Shown: one piece after another, positions 10,001-18,197 of the stretch
Numbering within the stretch: the stretch's first letter is position 1
Layout of the letters: every line of letters starts with the position of its first letter
Assembly: GCF_001417815.1 (NCBI RefSeq)
Contig: NZ_BCFK01000034.1
Location: forward strand, 1 to 47,236
Origin: Bifidobacterium aesculapii
GTDB lineage: Bacteria > Actinomycetota > Actinomycetes > Actinomycetales > Bifidobacteriaceae
Direction of reading: 5' to 3'
DNA length: 47,236 nt
Notes under the pieces: model-generated
What the model was told of the DNA's origin: nothing
The model's database searches: none
Seen by the model: only the letters and a program-made list of their open reading frames with translations
Translations under genes and position numbers: made by a program

Positions 10001-12532
10001 CTCGACGGTGCCGGTGGCCGGATCGTAGACGAGGTGGGCGAGCTTGTCGGAGGTGAAGGCGAGCTTGCCGCCCACGTACAGGCTGTAGCCGGCCGGGCCG
10101 CCGTAGTGGCTGCCGTCCTTGTCCCACACGATGGAGACGTCCTTGCCGTGGTAGCTGAGGTTGTTCACCGTGAAGTAGTTCCAGCCGGGGATCTCGATCG
10201 GGTTGAGCTCGATCTTGTTATCCTCGCGCGGGACCATGCCGGCCACGTCCTCGACCATCGTCCAGTTCGTGGTGCCGAGCTGGGTGTGGTGGATCCAGGA
10301 GCGGTAGGTGATCTTGCCGCCGTTCTCGCGGCCGTCCTTGTTCTTGCCGGCGATGGTGTCGGAGGCGGGGTTGTTGTCCTCGTTCCAGAACTCGTTCTGG
10401 TCCGGGTACTGGTTGTTGCCGCCCTGGTAGTGCGCGAACGCCACCCAGTACAGCAGCTTCTTGAAGTTCTCGTTGCTGATGTAGCCGTTCTTGGCGGCAT
10501 CGTAGTTGCGGATGCCGGCCGAGTAGATCTGCAGCAGCGGCTGCGCGTTGATGATGGAGAAGTTGTTGGAGCCCACCGGCTTGCCGCCGTTGAGCGCCGC
10601 CAGGGTCTCCTTATCGGCCTGGTTGGCGGTGAAGAACGGGAAGATCGGGAACTCCTTGGCGTCCGCGAACAGACGTAGCGCCTCGTTGTAGTCCTTGTTG
10701 CCGGTGGGCATCAGGCCTTCGGAGTACGGGTAGTAGTTGTTGAGCTCCTTGTACTTCGCGAAGTCGCCGTTGTGGGAGCCGATGAACCTGTGCTGGATCA
10801 GCTTGGTGTCCGGGTTCCACAGTTCGGTGGTGACTTCCTTCTTGATTTCGTCGGCGACCTTCTGCATCTTGTCCGCGTTGGCGGTGTCGCCCGCGGAGCG
10901 GTACGCCTGGGCGGCGGCGTTGGCGTTCGCCCACAGGTTGGCGGAGCCGTCGGCACGGTCCATGCGCTCGCCCGAATGTTCGGAGAACGACACGGCGTCC
11001 GCGTCGTTGCCGGTCATCGACCACCAGTTCCAGTCGATCAGGCTGTTCTTGTTGTTGTTCTGGTTGTCGTTGTTGTCCGGCTCGGTGGTCGAGGCGAGCA
11101 GACCGTTGACGTCCTGCGCGCCCTGGTCGGCAAGCTTCTCGGCCACGGTGGCGGGGCCGCCGTGCACCTTGTAGGAGTCCCAACCGGCGCGCGTGATGTA
11201 CTGCGTGTAGCTGTGGTTCCAGTTCGCCGGATCGCCCGGGTTGTCGTGGTAGTAGTAGTACCCGGACTTGCCCTTCTTGGCCGTGTCGCCGGCGGAGAGC
11301 CAGGTGCCGTAGGAGTACTCCGGGTTGCGGAACCACTTGGTGTCCATGATGAACATGCCGGAGGTGAGCACGATCTGGTTGTTGTAGCCGAGCGCGCCCT
11401 CGACGGAGGTCGGGTACTGGAAGGTGTTGCCGGGCATGTTCGCGTCGAGCATGTTGAATCGGCTCAGCCACCAGCGGTAGACGACGGTCTTGTCGATGTT
11501 GTCCTCGGGGGTGTCGACGTAGGGGGAGTTGTCGACCCACCACTTGTTGTACGTGGTGACGGAATCCTTGTAGGAGGCCGCCGGGTCCTGGAGGTCGCCG
11601 TTGAATCGGGCCTCGTACTCGGTGGTGGACTCCGGCAGCTCGTTGGCGATCAGGCCGAGCTGCAGCTTGGTGGTCGTGGGCTTGCCGGCCTCGAGCTTCA
11701 GGGTGCTGACGAGCTTGCCGCCCTTGGCGGTGAAGCCGTTGCCGGAGAAGCGTGGGTAGATGGTCGTCAGGTTGTTCTTGACGTTGACGCGCCCGGTGAG
11801 CTCGGCGTCGCCGTCGGCGCCCGTGGTGACGAACGGGGATGAGGCGGTGAGGGTCACGTCGCCGCCTTTGGCGCTGTCCAGGGTGAGGTTGGCGACCATC
11901 ACGTTGTTGTTGGTGATGTACTTGACCTCGGTGACGGTGAGCGACTTGTCGGCGTTGGCGAACACCGTCTTGAAGTAGCTCGGGGTCTGCTTGCGCTGGG
12001 AGGCGTCCTCCGTGAGGGACTGGCCGTCGACGGTGACGGTGAAGCCGTCCTTGCCGGTCTGGTCCCAGTATGCGGCGTCGCCCACGAAGCCGAGTCGGGA
12101 GGGCTCGTGCGTGTACATGTAGGCGGCGCGACCTCGCGTGAACAGGATGGCGTTGTTGTCGGCGCCGTCGAAGCTGTAGGTGCCGGCGTCGTTCTTGCCG
12201 TCCTTGCCGTTCGGCGTGTTGCCGGTGCGCGCCAGGATGCGGTCGATCCAGAAGTCGTGGTCGGTGTCGGTGCCTGCGCCGTTCGCCTGGTCCTTGGCGA
12301 ACGTGTTCGCCAGATAGCTCTGCGTGGGGTTGTAGGCGACGCCGTTGGCCTTGGTCTGCATCGGATCGTCGGATCCGTAGAACTTCGGATACTGCACGTC
12401 GGCGTTAGGCTCGGCGATGTCCGCGGCGGAGGCGGTGAGCGCTCCCGAACCGAACATCGTCGCTGCGGCGACGACGGCACCTATCGACGCGATCCACTTC
12501 TTCCTAGTGGACCTTTGCGTGGATGAGTCCAT
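7007..12532 (-). CDS. hypBA2: Cell-wall-anchored GH121 beta-L-arabinobiosidase
   Basis: A protein of 1,841 residues from the ATG at 12532, chosen because AAGGAGAAGGA lies just upstream; an in-frame upstream start at 12574 would add 14 residues. A Sec signal peptide ends near residue 36 (TASA/AD). The N-terminal half carries the GH121 region that I recognise from B. longum HypBA2 (starting DIAEPNADVQYPKFYGSDDP), an (alpha/alpha)6 enzyme that releases beta-L-arabinobiose from hydroxyproline-linked Ara3. Downstream come several F5/8-type-C-like binding regions, Ig-like and bacterial-Ig domains, two FIVAR domains, a TAATG sorting motif near residue 1807, a membrane helix and a basic tail. The known B. 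longum protein is about 1,940 residues, so this one is slightly shorter. It is divergent from hypBA1, which acts on its product. Confidence 0.9.
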   Translation of the reverse strand: MDSSTQRSTRKKWIASIGAVVAAATMFGSGALTASAADIAEPNADVQYPKFYGSDDPMQTKANGVAYNPTQSYLANTFAKDQANGAGTDTDHDFWIDRILARTGNTPNGKDGKNDAGTYSFDGADNNAILFTRGRAAYMYTHEPSRLGFVGDAAYWDQTGKDGFTVTVDGQSLTEDASQRKQTPSYFKTVFANADKSLTVTEVKYITNNNVMVANLTLDSAKGGDVTLTASSPFVTTGADGDAELTGRVNVKNNLTTIYPRFSGNGFTAKGGKLVSTLKLEAGKPTTTKLQLGLIANELPESTTEYEARFNGDLQDPAASYKDSVTTYNKWWVDNSPYVDTPEDNIDKTVVYRWWLSRFNMLDANMPGNTFQYPTSVEGALGYNNQIVLTSGMFIMDTKWFRNPEYSYGTWLSAGDTAKKGKSGYYYYHDNPGDPANWNHSYTQYITRAGWDSYKVHGGPATVAEKLADQGAQDVNGLLASTTEPDNNDNQNNNKNSLIDWNWWSMTGNDADAVSFSEHSGERMDRADGSANLWANANAAAQAYRSAGDTANADKMQKVADEIKKEVTTELWNPDTKLIQHRFIGSHNGDFAKYKELNNYYPYSEGLMPTGNKDYNEALRLFADAKEFPIFPFFTANQADKETLAALNGGKPVGSNNFSIINAQPLLQIYSAGIRNYDAAKNGYISNENFKKLLYWVAFAHYQGGNNQYPDQNEFWNEDNNPASDTIAGKNKDGRENGGKITYRSWIHHTQLGTTNWTMVEDVAGMVPREDNKIELNPIEIPGWNYFTVNNLSYHGKDVSIVWDKDGSHYGGPAGYSLYVGGKLAFTSDKLAHLVYDPATGTVEDVAKSGAKITGATGSELPAANQIAFTADQRVTDLFAKSGANVDSASKNLTDVAKGADAKATYEAKGYPAANSVDGNNAMESFWGSKGSSNKTDTLTVTFKQPQTIDDIRLYFYQSSSSQTISGYAEPANYKLEYTENGTDWKPLTNQVRTPAYAGANYNRVQFDAVNAKAVRAIFTPQAGQAVGVKELEAYDTGIKATGTAGNQAPQVDAYLASSTSSGASLVGSVKDDGLPAESDITTTWSQVSGPEGGKASFLDASAASTTATFNREGDYVLKLTASDGELTGEKEVTVHGIPSDGTSNIAPQSTASASYTNGYQPKDNAKKVVDGKVVYDNTPNETWNNWGDNTGKEPTLQLAWAGRVPLKKAKVFFWTDGGGVPMAKSWKLQYADADGKWQDVKLADGQSYTVKQNEGNEVKFADTVETDKLRIVFPKGAIVGVSEFEAYGVDPLGVDGVNRLVKTGSKAADLKLPATVSAYYADGSRRDLAVTWGKVSDDQLAADAEFDVRGAVAGALAGTTAHIGVRSDAESQTSGTAQPVEQTVYQNAKSVTLPTTVPVRFPNGMLDDRKVTWNDADVAKIDLTKVGDYEVSGTAEASSGAAKVTVHVVADPNAGTTPEPEPEPADGWIEKTASKTSVSAEADWSKAEGKLNDGVVVDKTWPTTDDQDVNAKVWGTWGKAVDGMYAQYDFDKAVTVDSSRVQFWANFAKTDDAKGGLETPDAWKIQYLAEDGSWKDAPNAKVTTVRNSPAALATENDGWSVATFDKVTTTSLRLVLTPHTGEGTFGTAVAEWGVHAAKNDEPQPTVDKSKLEAALKAAAGLDKSKYTADAWNEFQKAVADAQKVYDDPNATQEDVDAQVTALADAQKVLASHPATKPDQPVNKNDLAASIAQAEKADKAKYTDEAWNALQAALEKAKAVFADAKADQKTVDAAQDELDKAYWNTKPEQKPGSDQPGVNQQGGTTAATGAAVSAIAVAAALMLAAAGIALTLKRRSDRSAR

Positions 12533-13003
12533 GCTGTGTTCCTTCTCCTTGGTCTGCACGGTCCGCCGTCGCACGCACTACCGCCGATGCCACACCGGAC
12601 CGGGCTGATTTGGGTTATCGCCACACACCCGTCATTCCCTATTCGTTCGCGGGCGCACGAACCACTGCACTGTTGCGCTCCCGAATGCCGAACCTCACAT
12701 CGGATATGTGGCGTTCGCCGCAATGTTATGGTTTCGTGACCGCTTCGCGGAGGCGGAACTCACGGTTGCGAAAAATGTCGCAGCGAAATATTTCGCATTT
12801 GCGAAAACCGGGAAAAAGGCTTTTCCTGCCCTCCTATATTGCTAACCGAAGCCGTTCGGAGGAACGCGATATCGATTGCGCAGCGGCCACGTTCCCCAGC
12901 CAGACAATGCGGCCGGCAGTACAACACAACATGTGAACAGCACACGTACGGGGCGCGGATCGACGGGTCGAATCGCGTCCCAGCGCCATGGAAAGGACGA
13001 GGC
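12533..13003. promoter_or_regulatory. Divergent hypBA2 / hypBA1 control region
   Basis: A 471-bp gene-free stretch. Its right half holds tandem TGCGAAA-type operators (listed separately), and a -10-like TATATT at 12835-12840 points toward hypBA1, which leaves a 5' leader of about 155 nt. The left half, next to hypBA2, has an AAGGAGAAGGA ribosome site but no clear promoter. A shorter inverted repeat (GTTCG...CGAAC, about 12645-12662) is also present. Confidence 0.55.
12767..12809. promoter_or_regulatory. Tandem LacI-type operator candidates (TGCGAAA/TTTCGCA)
   Basis: Two abutting 16-mers fit one pattern: TGCGAAAAATGTCGCA (12767-12782, imperfect) and AGCGAAATATTTCGCA (12782-12797, with a perfect 14-bp palindrome at 12783-12796). 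A third half-site, TGCGAAAA, starts at 12800. Spacing between sites is about 15-18 bp. A near-identical perfect-arm copy occurs at 18001-18016. Their position between two divergent catabolic genes suits a repressor operator. Confidence 0.65.
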
Positions 13004-15001
13004 ATGAGCCAGAAAGTCACGGTGACGTCGCCATTCTGGAAGCGATACCGCGAGAACGTCGCCAAAGAGGTGATCCCCTACCAGTGGGCGGTCATCAACG
13101 ACGAGCAGAAGATCGACATCCCGCGCGACCCCTCGGGCGCCAAGCAGGACATCGACTACCATTACAGCCGCGCCGTGCGCAACCTGCGCATCGCCGCCGG
13201 CGACGAGGAAGGCGACTTCAAGGGATTCGTCTTCCAGGACTCCGACGTCTACAAGTGGCTCGAAGAGGCCGCCTACGCGCTCGCCTACGAGCCCGACGAC
13301 CAGCTCAAGGAGCTGTGCGACAAGCTCGTCGACCTCATCGCCCGCGCTCAGCGCGAGGACGGCTACCTCGACACCCCGTACATCATCAAGTCCGGCGCCT
13401 TCGCCGACCGTGAGCGCTTCACCCAGATCCAGCAGTCCCACGAGATGTACGTGATGGGCCACTACATCGAGGCCGCCGTCGCCTACTACGAGGTCACCGG
13501 CAACCAGCAGGCCCTCGAGGTCGCCGAGAAGATGGCCGCCTGCCTCGACGCCAACTTCGGCGAGGAGGACGGCAAGATCCCCGGCGCCGACGGCCACCCG
13601 GAGATCGAGCTCGCGCTCGCCCGCCTGTACGAGGTCACCAAGGAGGAGAAGTACCTCAAGCTGGCTCAGTTCTTCATCGACGTGCGCGGCAAGGACCCGA
13701 GCTTCTACGACAAGCAGAACGAGAAGATCGGCGACGGCTCCACTGACATCTTCCCGCAGATGCGCGGCTGGACGCACGAGTACACGCAGACCGCCCGCCC
13801 GATCCGCCAGCAGAAGACCGCCGAAGGCCACGCCGTGCGCGTCGGCTACATGCTCACCGGCGTCGCCCACGTGGCTCGCCTGACCGGCGACAAGGAGCTG
13901 GAGGAGACCGCCAAGCGCCTGTGGAGGAACATCGTCACCCGCCGCATGTACATCACCGGCGGCGTCGGCTCCACGCACGTCGGCGAGGCGTTCACCTACG
14001 ATTACGACCTGCCGAACGACACCATGTACGGCGAGACCTGCGCCTCCGTGGCCATGAGCTTCCTCGCCAAGCAGATGCTGGAGCTCGAGACCAAGGGCGA
14101 ATACGCCGACGTGCTCGAGAAGGAGCTGTTCAACGGCTCCATCGCCGGCATCGCGCTCGACGGCAAGCACTTCTACTACGTGAACGCGCTCGAGGCCGAC
14201 CCGACCGCCACCGACCACAACCCGGACCGCTACCACGTGCTCATGCACCGCGCCGAATGGTTCGGCTGCGCCTGCTGCCCGGCCAACATCGCCCGCCTCA
14301 TCGCCTCCGTGGACCGCTACCTGTACACGGTGCATGAGGACAAGCGCGAGATCATCGCCCACCAGTTCATCGCGAACGACGCCGAGTTCTTCGACGGCGT
14401 GAAGGTCTCCCAGAAGTCCAACTTCCCGTGGGAGGGCCACATCGAGTTCACCGTCGACGTGCCGGAAGGCGCCGATCCGGTGAAGTTCCTGGTTCGCATC
14501 CCGTCCTGGTCCGCGTACAAGCACGAGCTGACCGTCAACGGAGAGGACGCGCGTCGTCTGCCCGTCGAGGACGGCTTCGTGACCATCGAACTGACCTCCG
14601 GCGAGTCGAAGATCACGCTCGACCTCGACATGGCCGTCAAGTTCATGCGTTCCAAGACCGTCGTGCGTCACGACATCGGCAAGATCGCCGTGATGCGCGG
14701 CCCGATCGTGTACTGCGCGGAGGAGGCGGACAACTCGGCTCCGCTGTGGAACTACCACATCGGCAGCCACGACGCCTCCAAGGCGCGTGCGGAATACCAC
14801 TTCGGCGAGCTCGACGGCGTGGAGGTCATCACGATTCCCGCGACCAAGCGCACGCACGACGACGTGGAATTCCCGCTGTACGCGGACGTCGAGGAGCACC
14901 CGGTCGGGGAGAAGTCCTACGACCTGAAGCTCATCCCGTACTACGCGTGGGCGAACCGTGAGGTCGGCCAGATGCAGGTCTGGTTCGACTCCGACTTCTG
15001 A
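13004..15001 (+). CDS. hypBA1: Cytoplasmic GH127 beta-L-arabinofuranosidase
   Basis: A 665-residue enzyme from the ATG at 13004 (GAAAGGACGAGGC upstream); the open frame continues further 5' but without family similarity. There is no signal peptide, so it acts in the cytoplasm. It matches B. longum HypBA1 (658 residues) along its length. The Cys3-Glu zinc site and catalytic residues are all present: Glu344 and Cys346 (in YGETCAS), Cys424 and Cys425 (in GCACCPAN), with Cys424 the predicted nucleophile and Glu328 (in HVGEAFTYDYD) the predicted acid/base, equivalent to Glu322 in HypBA1. It splits beta-1,2-arabinobiose (and beta-Ara-Hyp) to L-arabinose. It is divergent from hypBA2 and upstream of the GPH transporter, consistent with import followed by hydrolysis. 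Confidence 0.95.
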   Translation: MSQKVTVTSPFWKRYRENVAKEVIPYQWAVINDEQKIDIPRDPSGAKQDIDYHYSRAVRNLRIAAGDEEGDFKGFVFQDSDVYKWLEEAAYALAYEPDDQLKELCDKLVDLIARAQREDGYLDTPYIIKSGAFADRERFTQIQQSHEMYVMGHYIEAAVAYYEVTGNQQALEVAEKMAACLDANFGEEDGKIPGADGHPEIELALARLYEVTKEEKYLKLAQFFIDVRGKDPSFYDKQNEKIGDGSTDIFPQMRGWTHEYTQTARPIRQQKTAEGHAVRVGYMLTGVAHVARLTGDKELEETAKRLWRNIVTRRMYITGGVGSTHVGEAFTYDYDLPNDTMYGETCASVAMSFLAKQMLELETKGEYADVLEKELFNGSIAGIALDGKHFYYVNALEADPTATDHNPDRYHVLMHRAEWFGCACCPANIARLIASVDRYLYTVHEDKREIIAHQFIANDAEFFDGVKVSQKSNFPWEGHIEFTVDVPEGADPVKFLVRIPSWSAYKHELTVNGEDARRLPVEDGFVTIELTSGESKITLDLDMAVKFMRSKTVVRHDIGKIAVMRGPIVYCAEEADNSAPLWNYHIGSHDASKARAEYHFGELDGVEVITIPATKRTHDDVEFPLYADVEEHPVGEKSYDLKLIPYYAWANREVGQMQVWFDSDF

Positions 15002-15081
15002 TTCCAACCCTTGCGCGACCAGGCCGGCACCGGAGGTACGCCGAACCATTCATCCATCCGTCCGGCCCATTCGCGCCCCAT

Positions 15082-15127
15082 CGCCGTTCCCGCCCCAGCG
15101 CCCTGTAGTGCGGGCGCGGGAACGGCG
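15082..15127 (+). terminator. Hairpin between hypBA1 and the GPH transporter
   Basis: CGCCGTTCCCGC (15082-15093) pairs with GCGGGAACGGCG (15116-15127). No T-run follows, so it may be a partial terminator or a processing and stability element between two co-oriented genes. Confidence 0.5.
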
Positions 15128-15183
15128 TGAACCACCACCTGTTGTCCATCAACAACCCAATCAATGAAGAAGGAAAACAAGCA

Positions 15184-16605
15184 ATGAGTGCTGCAACTCA
15201 GGACGCTTCTGCCGTGAAGCTGTCGGTCAAGGAGAAGGTCGCCTACTCCTTCACCGATATGGCAGGCAACCTGCTGTACGTGACGATCTCCTCGTACATC
15301 ATGTACTTCTACACCAACGTGTTCCACATCCCGGCCGCCGGTGCGCTCGGCGCGGGCACCATCCTGCTGGTGGCCCGCTTCGCCGACGCCATCTCCGCCG
15401 TCGTGTGGGGTTCTATCGTCGACCACACCAACACCAAGTGGGGCCAGTCCCGCCCGTGGTTCCTGTGGCTGTGCGTGCCGTTCGCGATCACCGTGTGGAT
15501 CGCCTTCACCGCTCCGAGCCTGCCTGACGGCGCCCCGAAGTTCTGGTACGCGCTGATCACCTACATCCTGGCCGCCGGCGCCGTGTACACCGGTATCCAG
15601 ACCCCGATCACCGCCATCCTGCCGAACCTCACCTCCGACCCGGTCGAGCGCAACAACGCCAACTCCTTCCGTATGGCCGGCGGCCAGATCGGCTCCTTCA
15701 TCACCTCGTCCTTCACCATCCCGCTGGTCGGCTTCTTCGGCGTCCAGTTCGGCGGCGGCGACAAGACCGGCTTCATGATCGTCACCGCGATCTGGGGCAT
15801 CGTCGCCATCATCCTGCTGCTGTTCTCCTTCAAGAACCTCAACGAGCGTAACTACCACCCGGAGCTCAACAAGCCGATTCCGCTGTCCGACTCCCTCAAG
15901 GCCGCCAAGGGCAACTGGCCGTGGATCATCCTGGTCGTCGCCTTCGTGATCTACTGGGTCGCCCAGTCCACCCGTAACGGCGTCTCCACCTACTACGCGC
16001 AGTACGTGCTCAACAACCGCGACCTCGTGTCCATCTTCAACGGCGTGCAGGTCCTCGGCCTGATCGGCACCATCGCGATGCCGATCATCGCCAACAAGAC
16101 CAAGAACAAGACCCTGACCATGATCATCGGCCTCATCATCGGTGGTCTCGGCCAGGCGCTCATGCCGCTCGCCGGCACCAACGTCCCGCTGCTGGTCGTC
16201 TTCTGGACCATCGGCGTGCTCGGCGCCGCCATCGCCATCGGCATGCCGTTCGGCATGCTCGCCGACACCGTCGACTACGGCGAGTGGAAGACCGGCATCC
16301 ACGCGGCCGGCTTCCTGACCGCCGTCGGCTCCGCCTTCTGCATCCAGGTCGGCTCCGGCTTCGGAGCCTTCCTGCCGCTGGAGATCATGGGCGCCGCCGG
16401 CTACGACGCGACCAAGGAAGTCCAGTCCCAGGCCGCCCAGGACGCCATCACCTTCTGCTTCATCTGGCTGCCCGTGATCGTCTACGTCATCGTCGGCGTC
16501 ATCATGTGCTTCTACCGCAAGTTCGAGAAGATGGAGCCGCAGATCAAGGCCGAGCTCGCCGAACGCCACGAGGCCCAGCTCAAGGCCGAAGAGGCCAACG
16601 CCTGA
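15184..16605 (+). CDS. GPH-family sugar:cation symporter
   Basis: A 473-residue integral membrane transporter of the glycoside-pentoside-hexuronide (MelB-like) family, within the MFS fold. Twelve hydrophobic segments are expected. The typical family features seen are the N-terminal KEKVAYSFTDMAGNLLY segment, the ARFADAISAVVWGSIVDHTNTKWG loop between helices 2 and 3, and the GMLADTVDYGEWKTG motif in the C-half. ATG 15184 was chosen for its AAGGAAAAC ribosome site; ATG 15163 is an alternative. It lies 182 bp after hypBA1 in the same direction, so it probably carries beta-arabinobiose, arabinosyl-hydroxyproline or L-arabinose. This gives the locus a second uptake route besides the ABC permeases. 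Confidence 0.9.
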   Translation: MSAATQDASAVKLSVKEKVAYSFTDMAGNLLYVTISSYIMYFYTNVFHIPAAGALGAGTILLVARFADAISAVVWGSIVDHTNTKWGQSRPWFLWLCVPFAITVWIAFTAPSLPDGAPKFWYALITYILAAGAVYTGIQTPITAILPNLTSDPVERNNANSFRMAGGQIGSFITSSFTIPLVGFFGVQFGGGDKTGFMIVTAIWGIVAIILLLFSFKNLNERNYHPELNKPIPLSDSLKAAKGNWPWIILVVAFVIYWVAQSTRNGVSTYYAQYVLNNRDLVSIFNGVQVLGLIGTIAMPIIANKTKNKTLTMIIGLIIGGLGQALMPLAGTNVPLLVVFWTIGVLGAAIAIGMPFGMLADTVDYGEWKTGIHAAGFLTAVGSAFCIQVGSGFGAFLPLEIMGAAGYDATKEVQSQAAQDAITFCFIWLPVIVYVIVGVIMCFYRKFEKMEPQIKAELAERHEAQLKAEEANA

Positions 16606-16643
16606 TAAGGCTCCCGTAGACCGGGCCCCGACCGTTCCCGCAC

Positions 16644-16676
16644 CGTTCCAGCCGATTCGATGAATCCGGCGGAACG
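16644..16676 (+). terminator. Stem-loop after the GPH transporter
   Basis: CGTTCC...GGAACG outer pairing with an inner ATTC-GAT-GAAT hairpin and one bulge lies about 40 bp after the transporter stop. Confidence 0.45.
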
Positions 16677-16751
16677 CGGCGGCGGACCGGGCGGGGTCCG
16701 GCCAGTGGATGCCCTCCGTCTTATCTCTTTCTTTCCATTTCTTCCTTCCGG

Positions 16752-16806
16752 CCGTGCCCCGGCGTGTGAATCCCAGCGATCCATGCGCCGGGGCACGGTC
16801 CTTTAT
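16752..16806 (+). terminator. Rho-independent-type terminator before lacI 2
   Basis: CCGTGCCCCGGCG (16752-16764) pairs perfectly with CGCCGGGGCACGG (16786-16798), followed by TCCTTTATC. It separates the hypBA1-GPH transcript from the regulator gene. Confidence 0.7.
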
Positions 16807-16826
16807 CCCCTACGATGGATGCACGC

Positions 16827-16849
16827 GGTCGTGCGGCATCCGCACGACC
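16827..16849. promoter_or_regulatory. Perfect 10-bp inverted repeat in the lacI 2 leader
   Basis: GGTCGTGCGG, loop CAT, CCGCACGACC. It follows a -10-like TACGAT (16811-16816) and sits 40 bp before the start codon. It could be an autoregulatory operator or an mRNA hairpin; it does not match the TGCGAAA operator. Confidence 0.45.
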
Positions 16850-16888
16850 ATCCGTCCATCACCAAAGACCGTAGAAAGGACGCCACCC

Positions 16889-17932
16889 ATGGGCAGAGAC
16901 GCCCGCAACAGGGACGCGCGCGCCGCGGCGCGGCTGGAGGACGTGGCAGCCGCCGCAGGCGTATCCATCTCCACCGCGTCGAAGGCCCTGCACAACAAGC
17001 CGCGCATCAGCGAGGCGACGCGCACACGAGTGATGGAGGCCGCCCGCGCGCTCGAATACTCGCCGAACAAGCAGGCGCAGTCGCTTGCCGGCGGACACAC
17101 GAGCAGCGTCGGCGTGCTCGCCTACGAGCTCAGCGCGCACTGCACCGGCCCGGTGCTGGTCGGCATCGAACAGGAGCTCAGCGCACGCGGCATCAGCATG
17201 CTGCTCGCCAACGCGCAGGCGGACGCCTCACTGGAACCCGGCCATGTCGAACAGTTGATTTCCATGAACGTCGACGGGCTCATCATCGTCCACAACGAAA
17301 CCAACCCGCATCCCTCGCTCGGCGACGATTGGGGCATCCCCATCGTCTACGCATACGGTCCCTCCACCAATCCCGCCGACTGTTCGGTCACCTGCGACAA
17401 TCTGGAGGCCGGCCGCACCGCAGTCAACCATCTCGTCGACTGCGGGCGCCACCGCATCGCCGTCATCGGAGGCGACCGGAGGTTCCTCGCCGCGGCGGAC
17501 CGGCTCAAAGGCACATTGGAGGCGCTCGGCGAGCTCGGATTGCAGCCGGCCGGCCCGGTGCGCTTCAATTCATGGCACGAAAGCTGGGGTCGGCAGGCCG
17601 TGAGCCGTCTCATCGACGAGGACCATGTCGATTTCGACGCCGTCATCTGCCAGAGCGATGCACTCGCGCGCGGCGCGCTCGAAGAGCTCAAGGCGCGCGG
17701 CGTGCGCGTTCCCGACGACGTGGCCGTCATCGGACACGACAACCGCGAGGTGATCGCCGAAGCCACCAGCCCGACGCTCACCACCATCGACAACAACGGC
17801 GAAGGCATCGGACGGTGCGCCGCACGCTACCTGCTCGACGCGGTCGGCGGCAGACGGCGGCGTGGCACGGACTACGTGCCCTGCCGGCTCGTGCCGCGCG
17901 AATCCACGCGGCTGCTGGACGACGCGCGGTAG
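16889..17932 (+). CDS. LacI-family transcriptional regulator 2
   Basis: A 347-residue LacI/GalR regulator from the ATG at 16889 (AGAAAGGA upstream; the longer open frame from 16709 has no coding character). The helix-turn-helix reads LEDVAAAAGVSISTASKAL, followed by a hinge (HNKPRISEATRTRVMEAAR) and a sugar-binding effector domain with VIGHDNREVI and LTTIDNN near the C-terminus. It lies between the GPH transporter and the 1,252-residue surface protein. Operator-like palindromes TGCGAAA...TTTCGCA occur on both sides (12767-12797 and 18001-18016), so this is the leading candidate for the repressor that binds them. That assignment is inference. Confidence 0.9.
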   Translation: MGRDARNRDARAAARLEDVAAAAGVSISTASKALHNKPRISEATRTRVMEAARALEYSPNKQAQSLAGGHTSSVGVLAYELSAHCTGPVLVGIEQELSARGISMLLANAQADASLEPGHVEQLISMNVDGLIIVHNETNPHPSLGDDWGIPIVYAYGPSTNPADCSVTCDNLEAGRTAVNHLVDCGRHRIAVIGGDRRFLAAADRLKGTLEALGELGLQPAGPVRFNSWHESWGRQAVSRLIDEDHVDFDAVICQSDALARGALEELKARGVRVPDDVAVIGHDNREVIAEATSPTLTTIDNNGEGIGRCAARYLLDAVGGRRRRGTDYVPCRLVPRESTRLLDDAR

Positions 17933-18000
17933 CATCGCGCGGAAATACGCCGACGTCGTCCTTCCTTCCCACCGCCCACGGCCTGCGTAATCGTTCACTA

Positions 18001-18016
18001 TGCGAAATCTTTCGCA
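18001..18016. promoter_or_regulatory. LacI-type operator candidate TGCGAAATCTTTCGCA
   Basis: Perfect 7-bp arms around a 2-bp centre. It lies 197 bp before the start of the large surface protein and matches the palindrome found between hypBA2 and hypBA1. A possible promoter follows: ATGACG (18033-18038), 16-bp spacer, TACAAT (18055-18060). Confidence 0.65.
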
Positions 18017-18197
18017 TTGGAGCGATAGGCCGATGACGGCAGAACACGGCCCAATACAATCTGTGCCGAACAGGGAATGACACGATGCAGGCACCGTCAT
18101 GGGAGCGGTACCTCCCGCCTTCGCATCCTTCCTCACTCCCACGACGCAACAGCGGCGTAGGCATTGCAGCGCGCCGCACTACAGGAAAGGAACGCAC

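Noticed and set aside
6980..10678. 1,232-residue plus-strand open frame opposite hypBA2
   Set aside because: Its translation is Gly/Val/Arg/Leu-rich and repetitive, the usual mirror image of a high-GC gene; the minus-strand protein has a signal peptide, domains and a sorting motif.
16709..16888. 60-residue N-terminal extension of LacI regulator 2
   Set aside because: It covers a terminator, a -10 box and a hairpin; the HTH family start and AGAAAGGA support ATG 16889.
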